NCBI RefSeq assembly: GCF_003573695.1
Contig: NC_039361.1
Location: forward strand, 93,620,643 to 93,684,642
DNA length: 64,000 nucleotides
Direction of reading: 5' to 3'
DNA from: Papaver somniferum
Lineage: Eukaryota > Streptophyta > Magnoliopsida > Ranunculales > Papaveraceae
Part shown: one piece after another, positions 10,065 through 23,574 of the stretch
Layout of the letters: each line of letters starts with the position of its first letter
How positions within the stretch are numbered: position 1 is the stretch's first letter
Position numbers and translations under genes: made by a program
The notes under the pieces: model-generated
What the model was told of the DNA's origin: nothing
Databases searched by the model: none
Seen by the model: the letters and a program-made list of their open reading frames with translations, nothing else

Positions 10065-13000
10065 CGTAGCACTAGTATCTACTAGACAGGGGATTCGTTA
10101 AAGCCAACTGAAAGTAATCTAATTCTCTATAAAGAATGGTACTAACTAAATTCCCTACAATAATGAAGATTATCTTTGGATGTTTCCTAATAACCCTAAA
10201 AACACTAAAGAGCCCTGAAAGAGCTCTGAGAAACTCTAAAAAGCTCAAGAAGACTCCAAAAAGCTTTGAAAAGATTAAATTTAATAATACTCTGTAGTAC
10301 TGGGATCTACAAACTAGGAGATTCAATAAAGAATGATAATAGCAAATCCCTACAATAGTGAAGATCAACTTTGAATGTTCTCTAAAAAGCCTTGAAAACT
10401 CTAAAAAACCCTGAAAGCGCTAAAAAGCCCTGAAAACTCTAAAGAGCTCTGAAAAATCTAAAGAGCTCTGAAAAACACTAAAAATCTCTGAAATAGCTTT
10501 AAGTTAATTATATTTCGTAGCACTAGTATCTACTAGCCAGGGGATTCGTTAAAGCCAACTGAAAGTAACTTAATTCTTTATAATGAATGATATTAAAAAA
10601 ATTCCCTACAATAATGAATATTATCTTTCGATGTTTCCTAAAAACACTAACGAGCCCTGAAAGATCTCTGAGAAACTCTAAAAAGCTCAGGAAGACTCCA
10701 AAAAGCTTTGAAAAACTTAAATTTAATAATACTCCGAAACACTAGGATCTACAAGCTAGGAGATTCGATAAAGAAAGATAATAACAAATCCCTCCAATAG
10801 TGAAGATCAACTTTGAATGTTCCCTAAAAAGCGTTGAGAACTCTAAAAAACCCTGAAAACTCTAAAAAGCCCTAAAATATCTAAAGAGCTTTGAAAAACT
10901 CTAAAAAGCTCTGAAAAAGCTTTAAGTTAATTATATTTCGTAGCACTGGTATCTACTAGCCAGGATTCGTTAAAGCCAACTGCAAGTAACTTAATTCTTT
11001 ATAATGAATGATACTAACAAAATTCCCTACAATAATGAAGATTATGTTTGGATGTTTCCTAAAAACCCTAAAAACACTAAAGAGCCCTGAAAGAGCTCCG
11101 AGATACTCTAAAAAGCTCAGGGAGACTCCAATAAGCTTTGAAAAGCTTAAATTTAATAATACTCCGTAGCACTGGGATCTACAAGCTAGGAGATTCCATA
11201 AAGAATGATAATAACAAATCCCTACAATAGTGAAGATCAACTTTGAATGTTCTCTAAAAAGACTTGAAAACTCTAAAAAAACCCTGAATACTCTAAAAAG
11301 TCCTAAAATATCTAAAGAGCTCTGAAAAATCTAAAGAGCTCTGAAAAACTCTAAAAAGCTCTGAAAAAGCTTTAACTTAATTATATTTCGTATAGTATCT
11401 ACTATCCAGGGCATTCGCTAAAGCCAACTGAAAGTAACTTAATTCTTTATAATGAATGATATTAACCAAATTCCCTACAATAATGAAGATTATCTTTGGA
11501 TGTTTCCTAAAAACATTAAAGAGCCCTGAAAGAGCTCTGAGAAACTCTAAAAAGCTCAGGAAGACTCCAATAAGCTTTGAAAATCTTAAATTTTATAATA
11601 CTCTGTAGCACTGGGATCTACAAGCTAGGAGATTCGTTAAAGAATAATAATAACAAATCCCTACAATAGTGAAGATCAACTTTGAATGTTCTCTAAAAAT
11701 CTTTAAAAACTCTAAACAAACCCTGAAAACTCTAAAAAGCCCTAAAATATCTAAAGAGCTCTGAAAAATCTAAAGAGCTGTCAAAAACTCTGAAAAAGCT
11801 TTAAGTTCATTATATTTCGTAGCACTAGTATCTACTAGCCAGGGGATTCGTTAAAGCCAACTGAAAGTAATCTAATTCTTTATAAAGAATGGTACTAACA
11901 AAATTTCCTACAATAATGAAGATTATCTTTGGATGTTTCCTAAAAACACTAAAGAGCCCTGAAAGAGCTCTGAGAAACTCTAAAAAACTCAGGAAGACTC
12001 CAATAAGCTTTGAAAATCTTAAATTTTTTAATACTCCGTAGCACTGGGATCTACAAGCTAGGAGATTCGTTAAAGAATGATAATAACAAATCCCTACAAT
12101 AGTGAAGATCAACTTTGAATATTCTCTAAAAAGCCTTGAAAACTTTAAAAAAACCTAAAAACTCTAAAAAGCCCTAAAATATCTAAAGAGCTACGAAAAA
12201 TCTAAAGAGCTCTGAAAAACTCTAAAAATCTCTGAAAAAGCTTTAAGTTAATTATATTTCGTAACACTAGTATCTTCTAGCCAGGGGATTCGTTAAAGCC
12301 AACTGAAACTAACTTAATTCGTTAAATCCAACTAAAAACCGTAAAAACTAAAGATCCCTAAAAGAGCTATGAGAAACTCAAAAAAGTTCAAGAAGACTCC
12401 AAAAAGCTTAAATTTAATAATACTCCGTAGAACTGGGATCTACAAGCTAGGAACTTTGACAAAGAATGATAATAATAAATCCTTACAATAGTGAAGATCA
12501 ACTTTGAAGGTTCTCTAAAAAGCCTTGAAAACTCTAAAAAACCTTGAAAACTCTAAAACACCCTAAAATATCTAAAGAGCTCTGAAAACTCTAAAAAGCT
12601 CTGAAAAAGCTTTAAGTTAATTATATTTTGTAGCACTAGTATATACTAGCCAGGATTCGTTAAAGCCAACTGCAAGTAACTTAATTCTTTATAATGAATG
12701 ATACTAACAAAATTCCCTACAATAATGAAGATTATGTTTGGATATTTTTTTTAAAAACCCTAAAAACACTAAAGAGCCCTGAAAGAGCTCCGAGATACTC
12801 TAAAAAGCTCAGGGAGACTCCAATAAGCTTTGAAAAGCTTAAATTTAATAATTCTCCGTAGCACTGGGATCTACAAGCTTGGAGATTCCTTAAAGAATGA
12901 TAATAACCAATCCCTACAATAGTGAAGATCAACTTTGAATGTTCTCTAAAAAGACTTGAAAACTCTAAAAAACCCTGGAAACTCGAAAAAGTCCTAAAAT

Positions 13001-14872
13001 ATCTAAAGAGCTCTGAAAAATCTAAAGAGCTCTGAAAAACTCTAAAAAGCTCTGAAAAAGCTTTAACTTAATTATATTTCGTATAGTATCTACTCTCCAG
13101 GGCATTCGTTAAAGCCAACTGAAAGTAACTTAATTCTTTATAATGAATGATGTTAACAAAATTCCCTACAATAATGAAGATTAGCTTTGGATGTTTCCTA
13201 AAAACATTAAAGAGCCCTGAAAGAGCTCTGAGAAACTCTAAAAAGCTCAGGAAGACTCCAATAAGCTTTGAAAATCTTAAATTTTATAATACTCCGTAGC
13301 ACTGGGATCTACAAGCTAGGAGATTCGGTAAAGAATGATAATAACAAATCCCTACAATAGTGAAGATCAACTTTGAATGTTCTCTAAAAATCCTTAAAAA
13401 CTCTAAACAAACCCTGAAAACTCTAAAAAGCCCTAAAATATCTAAAGAGATCTGAAAAATCTAAAGAGCTGTCAAAAACTCTGAAAAGCTCTGAAAAAGC
13501 TTTAAGTTCATTATATTTCATAGCACTAGTATCTACTAGCCAGGGATTCGTTAAAGCCAACTGAAAGTAATCTAATTCTTTATAAAGAATGGTACTAACA
13601 AAATTTCCTACAATAATGAAGATTATCTTTGGATGTTTCCTAAAAACCTAAAAACACTAAAAGAGCCCTGAAAGAGCTCTGAGAAACTCTAAAAAACTCA
13701 GGAAGACTCCAATAAGCTTTGAAAATCTTAAATTTTTTAATACTCCGTAGCACTGGGATCTACAAGCTAGGAGATTCGTTAAAGAATGATAATAACAAAT
13801 CCCTACAATAGTGAAGATCAACTTTGAATATTGTCTAAAAATCCTTAAAAACTCTAAACAAACCCTGAAAACTCTAAAAAGCCCTAAAATATCTAAAGAG
13901 CTATGAAAAATCTAAAGAGCTGTCAAAAACTCTGAAAAGCTCTGAAAAAGCTTTAAGTTCATTATATTTCGTAGCACTAGTATCTACTAGCCAGAGGATT
14001 CTTTAAAGCCAACTGAAAGTAATCTAATTCTCTATAAAGAATGGTACTAACTAAATTCCCTACAATAATGAAGATTATCTTTGGATGTTTCCTAATAACC
14101 CTAAAAACACTAAAGAGCCCTGAAAGAGCTCTGAGAAACTCTAAAAAGCTCAAGAAGACTCCAAAAAGCTTTGAAAAGATTAAATTTAATAATACTCTGT
14201 AGTACTGGGATCTACAAGCTAGGAGATTCAATAAAGAATGATAATAGCAAATCCCTACAATAGTGAAGATCAACTTTGAATGTTCTCTAAAAAGCCTTGA
14301 AAACTCTAAAAAACCCTGAAAGCGCTAAAAAGCCCTGAAAACTCTAAAGAGCTCTGAAAAATCTAAAGAGCTCTGAAAAACACTAAAAATCTCTGAAAAA
14401 GCTTTAAGTTAATTATATTTCGTAGCAGTAGTATCTACTAGCCAGGGGATTCATTAAAGCTAACAAAAAGTAACTTAATTCTTTATAAAGAATGAGACTA
14501 ACAAAATTCCCTACAATAATGAAGGTTATCTTTGAATGTTTCCTAAAAACCCTAAAATCACTAAAGAGCCCTGAAAGAGCTCTAAGAAACTCTAAAAAGC
14601 TCGGGAAGACTCCAAAAAGCTTTGAAAAGCTTAAATTTAATAATACTCCGTAGCACAGGGATCTACAAGCTAGGAGATTCGATAAATAATGATAATAATA
14701 AATCCTTACAATACTGAAGATCAACTTTGAATATTCTCTAAAAAGCGTTGAAAACTCTAAAAAACCCTAAAAACTCTAAAAAAACCCTAAAATATCTAAA
14801 GAGCTCTGAAAAATCTAAAGAGCTCTGAAAAACTCTAAAAAGCTCTAAAAAAGCTTTTAGTTAATTATATTT
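10065..14872 (+). repeat. Complete 11-unit HOR copy, 4808 bp (second)
   Basis: This copy has the same unit order and lengths as the copy at 2602, shifted by exactly 7463 bp. Unit d here is the same sub-variant (ATTATCTTTCGATG near 10621) as in the copy at 2602. I saw no differences in the stretches compared by eye. Confidence 0.92.
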
Positions 14873-17760
14873 CGTAGCACTAGTATCTACTAGACAGGGG
14901 ATTCGTTAAAGCCAACTGAAAGTAATCTAATTCTCTATAAAGAATGGTACTAACTAAATTCCCTACAATAATGAAGATTATCTTTGGATGTTTCCTAATA
15001 ACCCTAAAAACACTAAAGAGCCCTGAAAGAGCTCTGAGAAACTCTAAAAAGCTCAAGAAGACTCCAAAAAGCTTTGAAAAGATTAAATTTAATAATACTC
15101 TGTAGTACTGGGATCTACAAACTAGGAGATTCAATAAAGAATGATAATAGCAAATCCCTACAATAGTGAAGATCAACTTTGAATGTTCTCTAAAAAGCCT
15201 TGAAAACTCTAAAAAACCCTGAAAGCGCTAAAAAGCCCTGAAAACTCTAAAGAGCTCTGAAAAATCTAAAGAGCTCTGAAAAACACTAAAAATCTCTGAA
15301 ATAGCTTTAAGTTAATTATATTTCGTAGCACTAGTATCTACTAGCCAGGGGATTCGTTAAAGCCAACTGAAAGTAACTTAATTCTTTATAATGAATGATA
15401 TTAAAAAAATTCCCTACAATAATGAATATTATATTTGGATGTTTCCTAAAAACACTAACGAGCCCTGAAAGATCTCTGAGAAACTCTAAAAAGCTCAGGA
15501 AGACTCCAAAAAGCTTTGAAAAACTTAAATTTAATAATACTCCGAAACACTAGGATCTACAAGCTAGGAGATTCGATAAAGAAAGATAATAACAAATCCC
15601 TCCAATAGTGAAGATCAACTTTGAATGTTCCCTAAAAAGCGTTGAGAACTCTAAAAAACCCTGAAAACACTAAAAAGCCCTAAAATATCTAAAGAGCTTT
15701 GAAAAACTCTAAAAAGCTCTGAAAAAGCTTTAAGTTAATTATATTTCGTAGCACTGGTATCTACTAGCCAGGATTCGTTAAAGCCAACTGCAAGTAACTT
15801 AATTCTTTATAATGAATGATACTAACAAAATTCCCTACAATAATGAAGATTATGTTTGGATGTTTCCTAAAAACCCTAAAAACACTAAAGAGCCCTGAAA
15901 GAGCTCCGAGATACTCTAAAAAGCTCAGGGAGACTCCAATAAGCTTTGAAAAGCTTAAATTTAATAATACTCCGTAGCACTGGGATCTACAAGCTAGGAG
16001 ATTCCATAAAGAATGATAATAACAAATCCCTACAATAGTGAAGATCAACTTTGAATGTTCTCTAAAAAGACTTGAAAACTCTAAAAAAACCCTGAATACT
16101 CTAAAAAGTCCTAAAATATCTAAAGAGCTCTGAAAAATCTAAAGAGCTCTGAAAAACTCTAAAAAGCTCTGAAAAAGCTTTAACTTAATTATATTTCGTA
16201 TAGTATCTACTATCCAGGGCATTCGCTAAAGCCAACTGAAAGTAACTTAATTCTTTATAATGAATGATATTAACCAAATTCCCTACAATAATGAAGATTA
16301 TCTTTGGATGTTTCCTAAAAACATTAAAGAGCCCTGAAAGAGCTCTGAGAAACTCTAAAAAGCTCAGGAAGACTCCAATAAGCTTTGAAAATCTTAAATT
16401 TTATAATACTCTGTAGCACTGGGATCTACAAGCTAGGAGATTCGTTAAAGAATAATAATAACAAATCCCTACAATAGTGAAGATCAACTTTGAATGTTCT
16501 CTAAAAATCTTTAAAAACTCTAAACAAACCCTGAAAACTCTAAAAAGCCCTAAAATATCTAAAGAGCTCTGAAAAATCTAAAGAGCTGTCAAAAACTCTG
16601 AAAAAGCTTTAAGTTCATTATATTTCGTAGCACTAGTATCTACTAGCCAGGGGATTCGTTAAAGCCAACTGAAAGTAATCTAATTCTTTATAAAGAATGG
16701 TACTAACAAAATTTCCTACAATAATGAAGATTATCTTTGGATGTTTCCTAAAAACACTAAAGAGCCCTGAAAGAGCTCTGAGAAACTCTAAAAAACTCAG
16801 GAAGACTCCAATAAGCTTTGAAAATCTTAAATTTTTTAATACTCCGTAGCACTGGGATCTACAAGCTAGGAGATTCGTTAAAGAATGATAATAACAAATC
16901 CCTACAATAGTGAAGATCAACTTTGAATATTCTCTAAAAAGCCTTGAAAACTTTAAAAAAACCTAAAAACTCTAAAAAGCCCTAAAATATCTAAAGAGCT
17001 ACGAAAAATCTAAAGAGCTCTGAAAAACTCTAAAAATCTCTGAAAAAGCTTTAAGTTAATTATATTTCGTAACACTAGTATCTTCTAGCCAGGGGATTCG
17101 TTAAAGCCAACTGAAACTAACTTAATTCGTTAAATCCAACTAAAAACCGTAAAAACTAAAGATCCCTAAAAGAGCTATGAGAAACTCAAAAAAGTTCAAG
17201 AAGACTCCAAAAAGCTTAAATTTAATAATACTCCGTAGAACTGGGATCTACAAGCTAGGAACTTTGACAAAGAATGATAATAATAAATCCTTACAATAGT
17301 GAAGATCAACTTTGAAGGTTCTCTAAAAAGCCTTGAAAACTCTAAAAAACCTTGAAAACTCTAAAACACCCTAAAATATCTAAAGAGCTCTGAAAACTCT
17401 AAAAAGCTCTGAAAAAGCTTTAAGTTAATTATATTTTGTAGCACTAGTATATACTAGCCAGGATTCGTTAAAGCCAACTGCAAGTAACTTAATTCTTTAT
17501 AATGAATGATACTAACAAAATTCCCTACAATAATGAAGATTATGTTTGGATATTTTTTTTAAAAACCCTAAAAACACTAAAGAGCCCTGAAAGAGCTCCG
17601 AGATACTCTAAAAAGCTCAGGGAGACTCCAATAAGCTTTGAAAAGCTTAAATTTAATAATTCTCCGTAGCACTGGGATCTACAAGCTTGGAGATTCCTTA
17701 AAGAATGATAATAACCAATCCCTACAATAGTGAAGATCAACTTTGAATGTTCTCTAAAAA
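14873..17760 (+). repeat. Partial HOR copy ending the homogenised block (units c to i)
   Basis: Units c (14873), d, e, f, g, h and i (17437) follow the 4808-bp HOR register. At about 17761 the next sequence (GCCTTGAAAACTC, then CTCTGTAAACTC) no longer matches unit i of the other copies. It resembles the diverged unit near 19907 instead. This is the edge of the homogenised domain. Confidence 0.85.
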
Positions 17761-20700
17761 GCCTTGAAAACTCTAAAAAACTCTGTAAACTCTAAAAAGA
17801 CCTAATATTTCCAAAGAGCTTTGAAAAATCTTTAAGTTAATTATATTTCGTAGCACTAGTATCTTCTATCCAGGGGATTCTTTAAAGCCAACTGAAAGTA
17901 ACTTAATTCTTTATAAAGAATGATACTAACAAAATTCTCTACAATAATGAAGATTATCTTTAAATGTTTCCTAAAAACCCTAAAAACTAAAGAGCCCTGA
18001 AAGAGCTCTGAGAAACTCTAAAAAGCTCAAGAAGACTCCGAAAAGCTTAAATTTGATAATACTCTGTAGTACTGGGATCCACAAGCTAGGAGATTCGATA
18101 AAGAATGATAATAGCAAATCCCTACAATAGTGAAGATCATCTTTGAATGTTCTCTAAAAAGCCTTGAAAACTCTAAAAAGCCCTTATGTATCTAAAGAGC
18201 TCTGAAAAATCTAAAGAGATCTGAAAAACTCTAAAAAGCTCTGAAAAAGCTTTAAGTTAATTATATTTCGTAGCACTAGTATCTACTAGCCAGGGGATTC
18301 GTTAAAGCCAACTGAAAGTAACTTAATTCTTTATAATGAATGATATTAAAAAAATTCCCTACAATAATGAAGATTATCTTTGGATGTTTCCTAAAAATCC
18401 TAAAAACACTAAAAACACTAACGAGCCCTGAAAGAGCTCTGAGAAACTCTAAAAAGCTCAGGAAGACTCCAATAAGCTTTGAAAATCTTAAATTTTTTAA
18501 TACTCCTTAGCATTGGGATCTACAAGCTAGGAGATTCGTTAAAGAATGATAATAACAAATCCCTACAATAGTGAAGATCAACTTTGAATGTTCTCTAAAA
18601 AGCCTTGAAAACTCTAAAAAACTCTAAAAATCCCTAAAATTTCTAAAGATCTCTGAAAAAGCTTTAAGTTAATTATATTTCGTAGCACTAGTATCTATTA
18701 TCCAAGGGATTCGTTAAAGCCAACTGAAAGTAAATTAATTCTATATGATGAATGATACTAACGAAATTCCCTACAATAATGAACCTTTTTTTTGGATGTT
18801 TCCTAAAAACCCTAAAAACACTAAAGAGACCTGAAAGAGCTCTGAAATACTCTAAAAAGCTCGGGAAGACTCCAATAAGCTTTGAAAAGCTTAAATTTAA
18901 TAATTCTCCGTAGCACTGGGATCTACAAGCTATGAGATTCGTTAAAGAATGATATACCAAATCCCTACAATAGTGAAGATCAACTTTGAGTGTTCTTTAA
19001 AAAGCCTTGAAAACTCTAAAAAAACACTAAAAACTCTAAAAAGCCCTCAAATATCTAAAGAGCTCTGAAAAATCTAAAGAGCTCTGAAAAACTCTAAAAA
19101 GCTCTGAAAAAGCTTTAAGTTAATTATATTTCGTAGCACTAGTATCTACTAGCCAGGGGATTCGTTAAAGCCAACTGAAAGTAACTTAATTCTTTATAAT
19201 GAATGATACTAAAAAAATTCCCTACACTAATGAAGATTATCTTCGGATGTTTCTTAAGAACTTAAAAACACTAAAGAGCCCTGAAAGAGCTCTGAGAAAC
19301 TCTAAAAAGCTCACGAAGACTCCAATAAGCTTTAAAAAACATAAATTTAATAATACTCCGTAGCACTGGGATCTACAAGCTAGGAGATTTGTTTAAGAAT
19401 GATAATAACAAATCCCTACAATAGTGAAGATCAACTTTGAATGTTCACTAAAAAGCCTTGAAAACTCTAAAAAATCCTGAACACTCTAAAAACCCCTAAA
19501 ATATCTAAAGAGCTCTGAAAAATCTAAAGAGCTCTGAAAAACTCTAAAACTCTCTGAAAAAGCTTTAAGTTAATTATATTTCGTAGCACTAGTATCTATT
19601 AGCCAGGGGATTCGTTAAATCCAATTAAAAGTAACATAATTCTTTATAATGAATGATACTAACAAAATTACGTACAGTAATGAAGATTATCTTTGGATGT
19701 TTTTTAAAAATCCTAAAAACACTAAAGAGCCATGAAAGAGCTATGAGAAACTCTAAAAAGCTCAGAAAGAGTCCAAAAAGCTTTGAAAAGCTTAAATTTA
19801 ATAATACTCCGTAGCACTGGGATCTACAAGCTTGGAGATTCCTTAAAGAATGATAATAACCAATCCCTACAATAGTGAAGATCAACTTTGAATGTTCTCT
19901 AAAAATCCTTGAAAACTCTAAAAAACTCTGTAAACTCTAAAAAGACCTAAAATTTCCAAAGAGCTTTGAAAAATCTTTAAGTTAATTATATTTCGTAGCA
20001 CTAGTATCTACTAGCCAGGGGATTCGTTAAAGCCAACTGAAAGTAACTTAATTCTTTATAATGAATGATACTAACAAAATTCCCTACAATAATGAAGATT
20101 ATCTTTGGATGTTTCCTAAAAACACTAAAGAGCCCTGAAAGAGCTCTGAGAATCTCTAAAAAGCACAGGAAGACTCCAAAAAGCTTTGAAAAACTAAAAT
20201 TTAATAATACTCCGTAGCACTGGGATCTACAAGCTTGGAGATTCGTTAAAGAATGATAATAACAAATCCCTACAATAGTGAAGATCAACTTTGAATGTTC
20301 TCTAAAAAGCCGTGAAAACTCTAAAAAAACCCTAAGATATCTAAAGAGCTCTGAAAAATCTAAAGAGCTCAGAAAAACTCTAAAAGCTCGGAAAAAGCTT
20401 AAAGTTAATTATATTTCGTAGCACTAGTATCTATTAGCCAGGGGACTCGTTAAAGCCAACTGAAAATAACTTAATTCTTCATAATGAATGATACTAACAA
20501 AATTCCCCACAATAATGAAGATTATCTTTGGATGTTTCCTAAGAACTTAAAAACACTAAAGAGCCCTGAAAGAGCTCTGAAATACTATAAAAAGCTCAGG
20601 AAGACTCCAATAAGCTTTGAAAAGCTTAAATTTAATAATTCTCCGTAGCACTGGGATCTACAAACTATGAGATTCGTTAAAGAATGATAATAACAAATCC

Positions 20701-23574
20701 CTACAATAGTGAAGATCAACTTTGAATGTTCTCTAAATAGCCTTGAAAACTCTATAAAATCCTGAATATTCTAAAAGGCCCTGAAATATCTAAAGAGCTC
20801 TGAAAAATATAAAGAGCTCTGAAAAACTCTAAAAAGCTCCGACAACGCTTTAAGTTAATTATATTTCGTAGCACTAGTATCTTCTAGCCAGGGGATTCGT
20901 TAAAGCCAACTGAAAGTAACTTATTTATTTATAATGAATGATTCTAACAAAATTCCCTACAATAATGAAGATTATCTTTGGATGTTTCCTAAAAACCCTA
21001 AAACACTAAAGAGCCCTGAAAGAGCTCTGAGAAACTATAAAAAGCTCACGAAGACTCCAATACGCTTTAAAAAGCATAAATTTAATAATACTCCGGAGCA
21101 CTGGGATCTACAAGCTAGGAGATTCGTTTAAGAATAATAATAACAAATTCCTACAATAGTGAAGATCAACTTTGAATGTTCACTAAAAAGCCTTGAAAAC
21201 TCTAAAAAATCCTGAAAACTCTAAAAAGCCCTAAAATATCTAAAGAGCTCTGAAAAATCTAAAGAGCTCTGAAAAACTCTAAAACGCTCTGAAAAACTCT
21301 AAAACGCTCTAAAAAATCTCTAAGCTAATTATATTTCGTAGCACTAACATGTACTAGCCAAGGGATTTGTTAAAGCCAATTAAAAGTAACTTAATTCTTT
21401 ATAATGAATGATACTAACAAAATTCCCTACAGTAATGAAGATTATCTTTGGATGTTTTTTAAGAACTTAAAAACACTAAAGAGCCTTGAAATATCTCTGA
21501 AATACTATAAAAAGCTCAGGAAGACTCCAATAAGCTTTGAAAAGCTTAACTTTAATAATTCTCCGTAGCAGTGGGATCTACAAGCTATGAGATTCGTTAA
21601 AGAATGATAATAACAAATCCCTACAATAGTGAAGATCTACTTTGAATGTTCACTAAAAAGCCTTGAAAACTCTAAAAAATCCTGAAAACTCTAAAAAGCC
21701 CTAAAATATCTAAAGAGATCTGAAAAATCTAAAGAGCTCTGAAAAACTCTAAAACGCTCTGAAAAAGCTTTAAGTTAATTATATTTCGTAGCACTAGTAT
21801 CTTCTAGCCATGGGATTCGTTAAAGCCAACTGAAAGTAACTTAATTCTTTATAATGAATGATACTAACAAAATTCCCTACAATAATTAAGATCATCTTTG
21901 GATGTTTCCTAAAAACCCTAAAACACTAAAGAGTCCTGAAAGAGCTCTGAGAAACTCTAAAAAGCTCAGGAAAACTCCAATAAGCTTTAAAAAGCTTAAA
22001 TTTAATGATACTCCGTAGCATTGGGATCTACAAGCTAGGAGATTCGCTAAAGAAAGATAATGACAAATCCCTACAATAGTGAAGATCAACTTTGAATGTT
22101 CACTAAAAAGCCTTGAAAACTCTAAAAAATCCTGAAAACTCTAAAAAGCCCTAAAATATCTAAAGAGATCTGAAAAATCTAAAGAGCTCTGAAAAACTTT
22201 AAAAAGCTCTGAAAAAGCTTTAAGTTAATTATATTTCGTAGCACTAGTATCTTCTAGCTAGGGGATTCGTTAAAGCCAACTAAAAGTAACTTAATTCTCT
22301 ATAATGAATGATACTAGCAAAATTCCCTACAATAATGAAGATTATCTTTGGATGTTTCCTAAGAACCTAAAAACACTAAAGAGCTCTGAAAACTCTAAAA
22401 AGCTCAGGAAGACTCCAATAATCTTTGAAAAGCTTAAATTTAATAATACTCCGTAGCACTGGGATTTACAAGCTAGGAGATTCGTTAAAGAATGAAAATA
22501 GCAAATCCCTACAAGAGTGAAGATCAACTTTGAATGTTCTCTAAAAATACTTGAGAACTCTAAAAAACCCTTAAAACTCTAAAAAGCCTTAAAATATCTA
22601 AAGAGCTCTGAAAAATCTAAAGAGCTCTAAAAAATTCTAAAAAGCTCTGAAAAAGCTTTAAGTTAATTATATGTCGTACCACTATTATCTACTAGCCAGG
22701 GGATTCGTTAACGCCAACTGAAAGTAACTTAATTCTTTATAATGAATGATACTAACAAAATTCCCTACAATAATGAAGATTATCTTTGGATGTTTCCTAA
22801 GAACCTAAAAACACTAAAGAGCCCTGAAAGAGCTCTGAAAAACTCTAAAAAGCTCAAGAAGACTCCAATAAGCTTTGAAAAGGTTAAATTTAATAATACT
22901 CCGTAGCACTGGGATATCCAAGCTAGGATATTTGTTAAAGAATGATAATAGCAAATCCCTACAATAGTGAAGATCAACTTTGAATGTTCTCTAAAAAGCC
23001 TTGAAAACTCTAAAAAACCTTGAAAACTCTAAAAAGCCCTAAAATATCTAAAGAGCTCTGAAAAATCTAAAGAGCTCTGAAAAACTCTAAAAAGCGCTGA
23101 AAAAGCTTTAAGTTAATTATATTTTGTAGCACTAGTATCTTCTAGCCAAGGGATTCGTTAAAGCCAACTAAAAGTAACTTAATTCTCTATAATGAATGAT
23201 ACTAGCAAAATTCCCTACAATAATGAAGATTATCTTTGGATGTTTCCTAAGAACCTAAAAACACTAAAGAGCCCTGAAAGAGCTCTGAAAAACTCTAAAA
23301 AGATCAGGAAGACTCCAATAAGCTTTGAAAAGGTTAAATTTAATAATACTCCGTAGCACTGGGATATCCAAGCTAGGATATTCGTTAAAGAATGATAATA
23401 ACAAATCCTTACAATAGTGAAGATCAACTTTGAATGTTCTCTAAAAAGCCTTGAAAACTCTAAAAAACCTTGTAAACTCTAAAAAGCCCTAAAATATCTA
23501 AAGAGCTCTGAAAAATCTAAAGAGCTCTGAAAAACTCTAAAAAGCGCTGAAAAAGCTTTAAGTTAATTATATTT

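Noticed and set aside
20934..21131. Plus-strand ORFs beginning MNDSNKIPYNNEDY or MNDTNKIPYNNEDY (also near 29369, 60718)
   Set aside because: They are the same satellite segment read on the other strand, open only in a few units where a stop happens to be lost.
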